From DASSBG01 sp965651365 (GTDB taxonomy: Bacteria; Pseudomonadota; Gammaproteobacteria; Xanthomonadales; Rhodanobacteraceae), in contig CBFGSA010000115.1 of assembly GCA_965651365.1 (NCBI GenBank), positions 1-8,898 of the forward strand: DNA of 8,898 nt. The letters are read 5' to 3'. Numbering within the stretch: position 1 is the stretch's first letter; each line of letters starts with the position of its first letter. The notes beneath the pieces were generated by a model. The model was given only the letters and a program-made list of their open reading frames with translations, did not search any database and was not told the origin of the DNA. Shown one piece after another: positions 6,757 to 8,898 of this stretch. The position numbers and the translations under genes were made by a program.

Positions 6757-8214
6757 ATGTCCCAGGTCAAACAGGTCAAGGTGCCGGATATCGGCGATTT
6801 CGACGGCGTGCCGGTGATCGAGGTGCTGATCAAGCCCGGTGACACCGTGGGCAAGGACGACGGTCTGGTGACGCTGGAATCGGACAAGGCCACGATGGAA
6901 GTGCCGGCTCCGTTCGCCGGCACTGTCAAAGAGGTCAAGGTATCCGAGGGCGACGAGGTGGCCGAGGGCGACCTCCTGGCCTTGATCGAGACGGCAGACG
7001 CCGGGGATGACGACGAGGAAAAAGCATCGTCTCTCCAGCGGGGAGAAGATGGGGATGAGGGGGAGACGACGGAGTCGTCTGGTGAGAATTCGGAGGCGGG
7101 GGGACCCCCACCCCAGCCCTCCCCCGCAGGCGGGGGAGGGAGCAATACTAGCGCATCTCACTCGAATGGCAACGGGGGCGGACATCGGGATTCACCCGAA
7201 CAGCCACCCGGCGGTGACCCGCCAAGCCGCAAGAGCGGCGACACCGATGCCGGGCGGCCCAGCACCCCGCCGGTGCCGTTCGATGCCAGCGTGGTGATGC
7301 CGGACGAGACCCCGCACGCCAGTCCTGCGGTGCGTGCCTTTGCGCGCGAGCTGGGTGTGGACATTGCCAATGTCGAGGGTACTGGACGCAAGGGACGAAT
7401 CCAGCGCGAGGACGTGCAGAAGTACGTCAAGAGCGCCATGAGCCGCGGTGCCAAGCCCCTGTCCGGCGGCCAGGGTTCGAGTCTGGATCTTGCGCCGTGG
7501 CCGAAGGTGGACTTCAGCAAGTTCGGCGAAGTCAGTGAGGAAAAACTGTCGCGCATCCAGAAGATTTCCGCGCGCTATCTGGCGCGCAACTGGGCCGTGA
7601 TTCCACACGTCACCCAGCACGATCAGGCCGACATCACCGAGATGGAAGCCTTCCGCAAGAAGCTGGGCAAGGAGAACGAGGATCTCAAGATCACGCCGCT
7701 GGTGTTCCTGATCAAGGCCGTGGTGGCCGCGCTCAAGGAGTACCCGCGCTTCAATGCCTCGCTCAAGGAAGACGGCGAGACCCTGGTGATGAAGAAATAC
7801 TTCCACATCGGCATTGCCGTGGACACGCCCGACGGGCTGGTGGTGCCGGTGCTGCGCGACTGCGACCACAAGGGTCTGCTGGAGCTGGCCGCTGAACTGG
7901 GCGAGGTGTCGAAGAAGGCGCGTGACGGCAAGCTCAGCCAGGGCGACATGTCCGGCGGCTGCTTCTCGATCAGCTCGCTGGGCGGCATCGGCGGCACGGC
8001 GTTCACGCCGATCGTCAATGCACCGGAAGTGGCGATCCTGGGCGTGTCGCGTTCTTCGATGCAGCCGGTCTGGAACGGCGAGGAATTCCGGCCGCGCCTG
8101 ATGCTGCCCTTGTCAGTCAGCTACGACCACCGTGTCATTGACGGCGCACTGGCAGCGCGCTTCGCCGCCTTCCTGGCAAAATCGCTGGGCGACATCCGCC
8201 GCCTGCTGCTCTGA
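6757..8214 (+). CDS. aceF: Dihydrolipoyllysine-residue acetyltransferase, E2 of pyruvate dehydrogenase
   Basis: The enzyme moves the acetyl group made by E1 from its lipoyl arm to coenzyme A and forms the core of the pyruvate dehydrogenase complex in the cytoplasm. The 485-residue protein has one lipoyl domain (about 1-82) with the lipoylated Lys44 in ESDKATME. A peripheral-subunit-binding domain follows at about 187-225 (HASPAVRAFARELGV...GRKGRI...DVQKYV), then the catalytic acyltransferase domain to the end. The active-site motif DHRVIDG is at 457-463, with His458 and Asp462. DIGDF near the N-terminus and the motif set favour pyruvate over 2-oxoglutarate E2. It has one lipoyl domain, whereas the E. 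coli enzyme has three. The linker at about 83-186 is not the usual Ala/Pro-rich hinge: it is Gly/Glu/Ser/Pro-rich and encoded by hairpin-forming repeat DNA. aceE and lpd are not in the window. An mscS-like gene follows 7 nt later. Confidence 0.95.
   Translation: MSQVKQVKVPDIGDFDGVPVIEVLIKPGDTVGKDDGLVTLESDKATMEVPAPFAGTVKEVKVSEGDEVAEGDLLALIETADAGDDDEEKASSLQRGEDGDEGETTESSGENSEAGGPPPQPSPAGGGGSNTSASHSNGNGGGHRDSPEQPPGGDPPSRKSGDTDAGRPSTPPVPFDASVVMPDETPHASPAVRAFARELGVDIANVEGTGRKGRIQREDVQKYVKSAMSRGAKPLSGGQGSSLDLAPWPKVDFSKFGEVSEEKLSRIQKISARYLARNWAVIPHVTQHDQADITEMEAFRKKLGKENEDLKITPLVFLIKAVVAALKEYPRFNASLKEDGETLVMKKYFHIGIAVDTPDGLVVPVLRDCDHKGLLELAAELGEVSKKARDGKLSQGDMSGGCFSISSLGGIGGTAFTPIVNAPEVAILGVSRSSMQPVWNGEEFRPRLMLPLSVSYDHRVIDGALAARFAAFLAKSLGDIRRLLL
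7028..7240. repeat. Cluster of hairpin-forming repeats within the aceF linker
   Basis: The central element is a perfect 11-bp inverted repeat, CCCTCCCCCGC (7117-7127) and GCGGGGGAGGG (7130-7140), with a CCCCCACCCCAG flank. I recall this hairpin plus C-rich flank as a common dispersed intergenic element in Xanthomonadales and related genomes. A diverged copy in the opposite orientation starts at 7031 (CTCTCC-AGC-GGGGAG, then a G-rich flank to 7063). Between them is AGACGAC-GGA-GTCGTCT (7064-7080). After them come GGCGG/CCGCC (7210-7214, 7219-7223) and GCCGC/GCGGC (7226-7230, 7235-7239). The whole cluster is read in frame as residues of AceF between the lipoyl and E3-binding domains. Dispersal elsewhere in the genome is inferred from memory. 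Confidence 0.6.
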
Positions 8215-8221
8215 GGCCTGC

Positions 8222-8898
8222 GTGAGTTCCGGCCGCCAGCATCTCCGACTGGCCGTGACCGCTGGCGCGGCGCCGGCTGCCGAGACCGGCGTGTTCGGCC
8301 ATGTCCGCGAGGTGCTGGAACTGGGCGTCACTGTCGGCGACCTCAACATCACGCTGGGCTCGGTGCTGGCCGCAATCCTGTTGCTGCTGGCCTTTCTGGT
8401 ACTGTCGGCGGTGCTGCGTCGCGGCCTGCGTCGCTACGGCAGCAAGCACGACAAGCTGAGCCAGTCATCGCTGTACACGATCGAGCGCCTGCTGCACTAC
8501 CTGCTGCTGGTGATCGGCATCTTGTGGGCGCTGACCATTGCCGGCATTCCGATGTCGCAAATGGCCGTGTTCGCCGGCGCGCTGGGCGTGGGTCTGGGCT
8601 TCGGTTTGCAGGCGATCTTCAACAATTTCGTGTCCGGGCTGATCCTGCTGTTCGACCGCAGCCTCAAGGTCGGCGACTTTGTCGAACTGCAATCGGGCGT
8701 GCACGGTCACGTGCGCGAGATCCGCATCCGCTTCACGCGCATCTCGACCAATGACGACATCGACATCCTGGTGCCCAATTCCGAATTCGTCAGCGGCCGC
8801 GTGGTCAACTGGACCCTGAACGACAAGTCGCGCCGCATGCGCATCAACTTCCACGTGGCGCTGGATGCCGATGCCGAAACCGTCAAGCGGGCCGGGCT
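8222..8898 (+). CDS. MscS-family mechanosensitive ion channel, 3' end cut by the window
   Basis: This is an inner-membrane channel that opens under membrane tension to release solutes in hypo-osmotic shock. The visible part is 225 residues. Membrane segments lie at about 47-65 and 90-108. A pore-lining segment at about 113-145 contains the Gly/Ala-rich AGALGVGLGFGLQAIFNNF and SGLILLFDR of the MscS pore and first cytoplasmic turn. The start of the beta domain follows (LKVGDFVEL, VREIRIRFTRISTNDDIDILVPNS). The gene has no in-frame ATG near the front. GTG at 8222 is chosen because GAGG lies 5 nt upstream and no earlier start codon is in frame back into aceF. The hydrophilic N-terminus of about 45 residues carries no clear signal peptide. 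It lies 7 nt behind aceF in the same direction and is probably read through from it; a functional link to pyruvate dehydrogenase is not implied. The subfamily cannot be assigned from this part. Confidence 0.92.
   Translation, partial: MSSGRQHLRLAVTAGAAPAAETGVFGHVREVLELGVTVGDLNITLGSVLAAILLLLAFLVLSAVLRRGLRRYGSKHDKLSQSSLYTIERLLHYLLLVIGILWALTIAGIPMSQMAVFAGALGVGLGFGLQAIFNNFVSGLILLFDRSLKVGDFVELQSGVHGHVREIRIRFTRISTNDDIDILVPNSEFVSGRVVNWTLNDKSRRMRINFHVALDADAETVKRAG

Noticed and set aside
5795..6817. A 340-codon open frame on the + strand
   Set aside because: It runs opposite the ATPase gene, whose Walker A, signature and Walker B motifs are intact, and it overlaps the real aceF start in another frame.

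Overview
The window is GC-rich DNA that looks like a gammaproteobacterium of the Xanthomonadales (Rhodanobacteraceae/Lysobacter-like) type. This is inferred from four things: the gene families present, a short-interspersed GC-rich hairpin element, an anchored beta-helix surface protein, and an ABC-2 permease/M1 peptidase fusion whose relatives I recall mainly from this group. No RNA gene, CRISPR array, transposase or phage gene is visible.

Layout: 1-215 is a leader or upstream region with nested inverted repeats. 216-1919 (+) encodes a secreted, Asn/Ser/Thr-rich right-handed beta-helix protein with a signal peptide, a choice-of-anchor Q-like module and a C-terminal membrane anchor followed by four Arg. 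1920-2057 is a short convergent spacer holding a palindromic interspersed repeat. 2058-6571 (-) is a two-gene operon: an ABC ATPase (5669-6571) followed 2 nt later by a 1202-residue protein (2058-5666). That protein joins two ABC-2-type permease modules to a presumably periplasmic M1-type zinc peptidase domain. 6572-6756 is a divergent spacer with a candidate promoter. 6757-8214 (+) encodes the E2 acetyltransferase of pyruvate dehydrogenase (aceF). 8222-8898 (+) is the 5' part of an MscS-type mechanosensitive channel gene, cut by the window end.

How they fit together: the ATPase and the permease-peptidase supply all parts of one ABC machine, namely NBD, two TMD modules and an extracytoplasmic peptidase on the same chain. 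Its substrate cannot be read from the sequence. aceF is housekeeping and lies without aceE or lpd inside the window. The mscS-like gene starts 7 nt after aceF and is probably co-transcribed.

The least ordinary items are the ABC/M1 fusion with its altered M1 active-site spacing, the hairpin-forming repeat DNA read in frame as the interdomain linker of AceF, and the folded-looking leader of the beta-helix gene.
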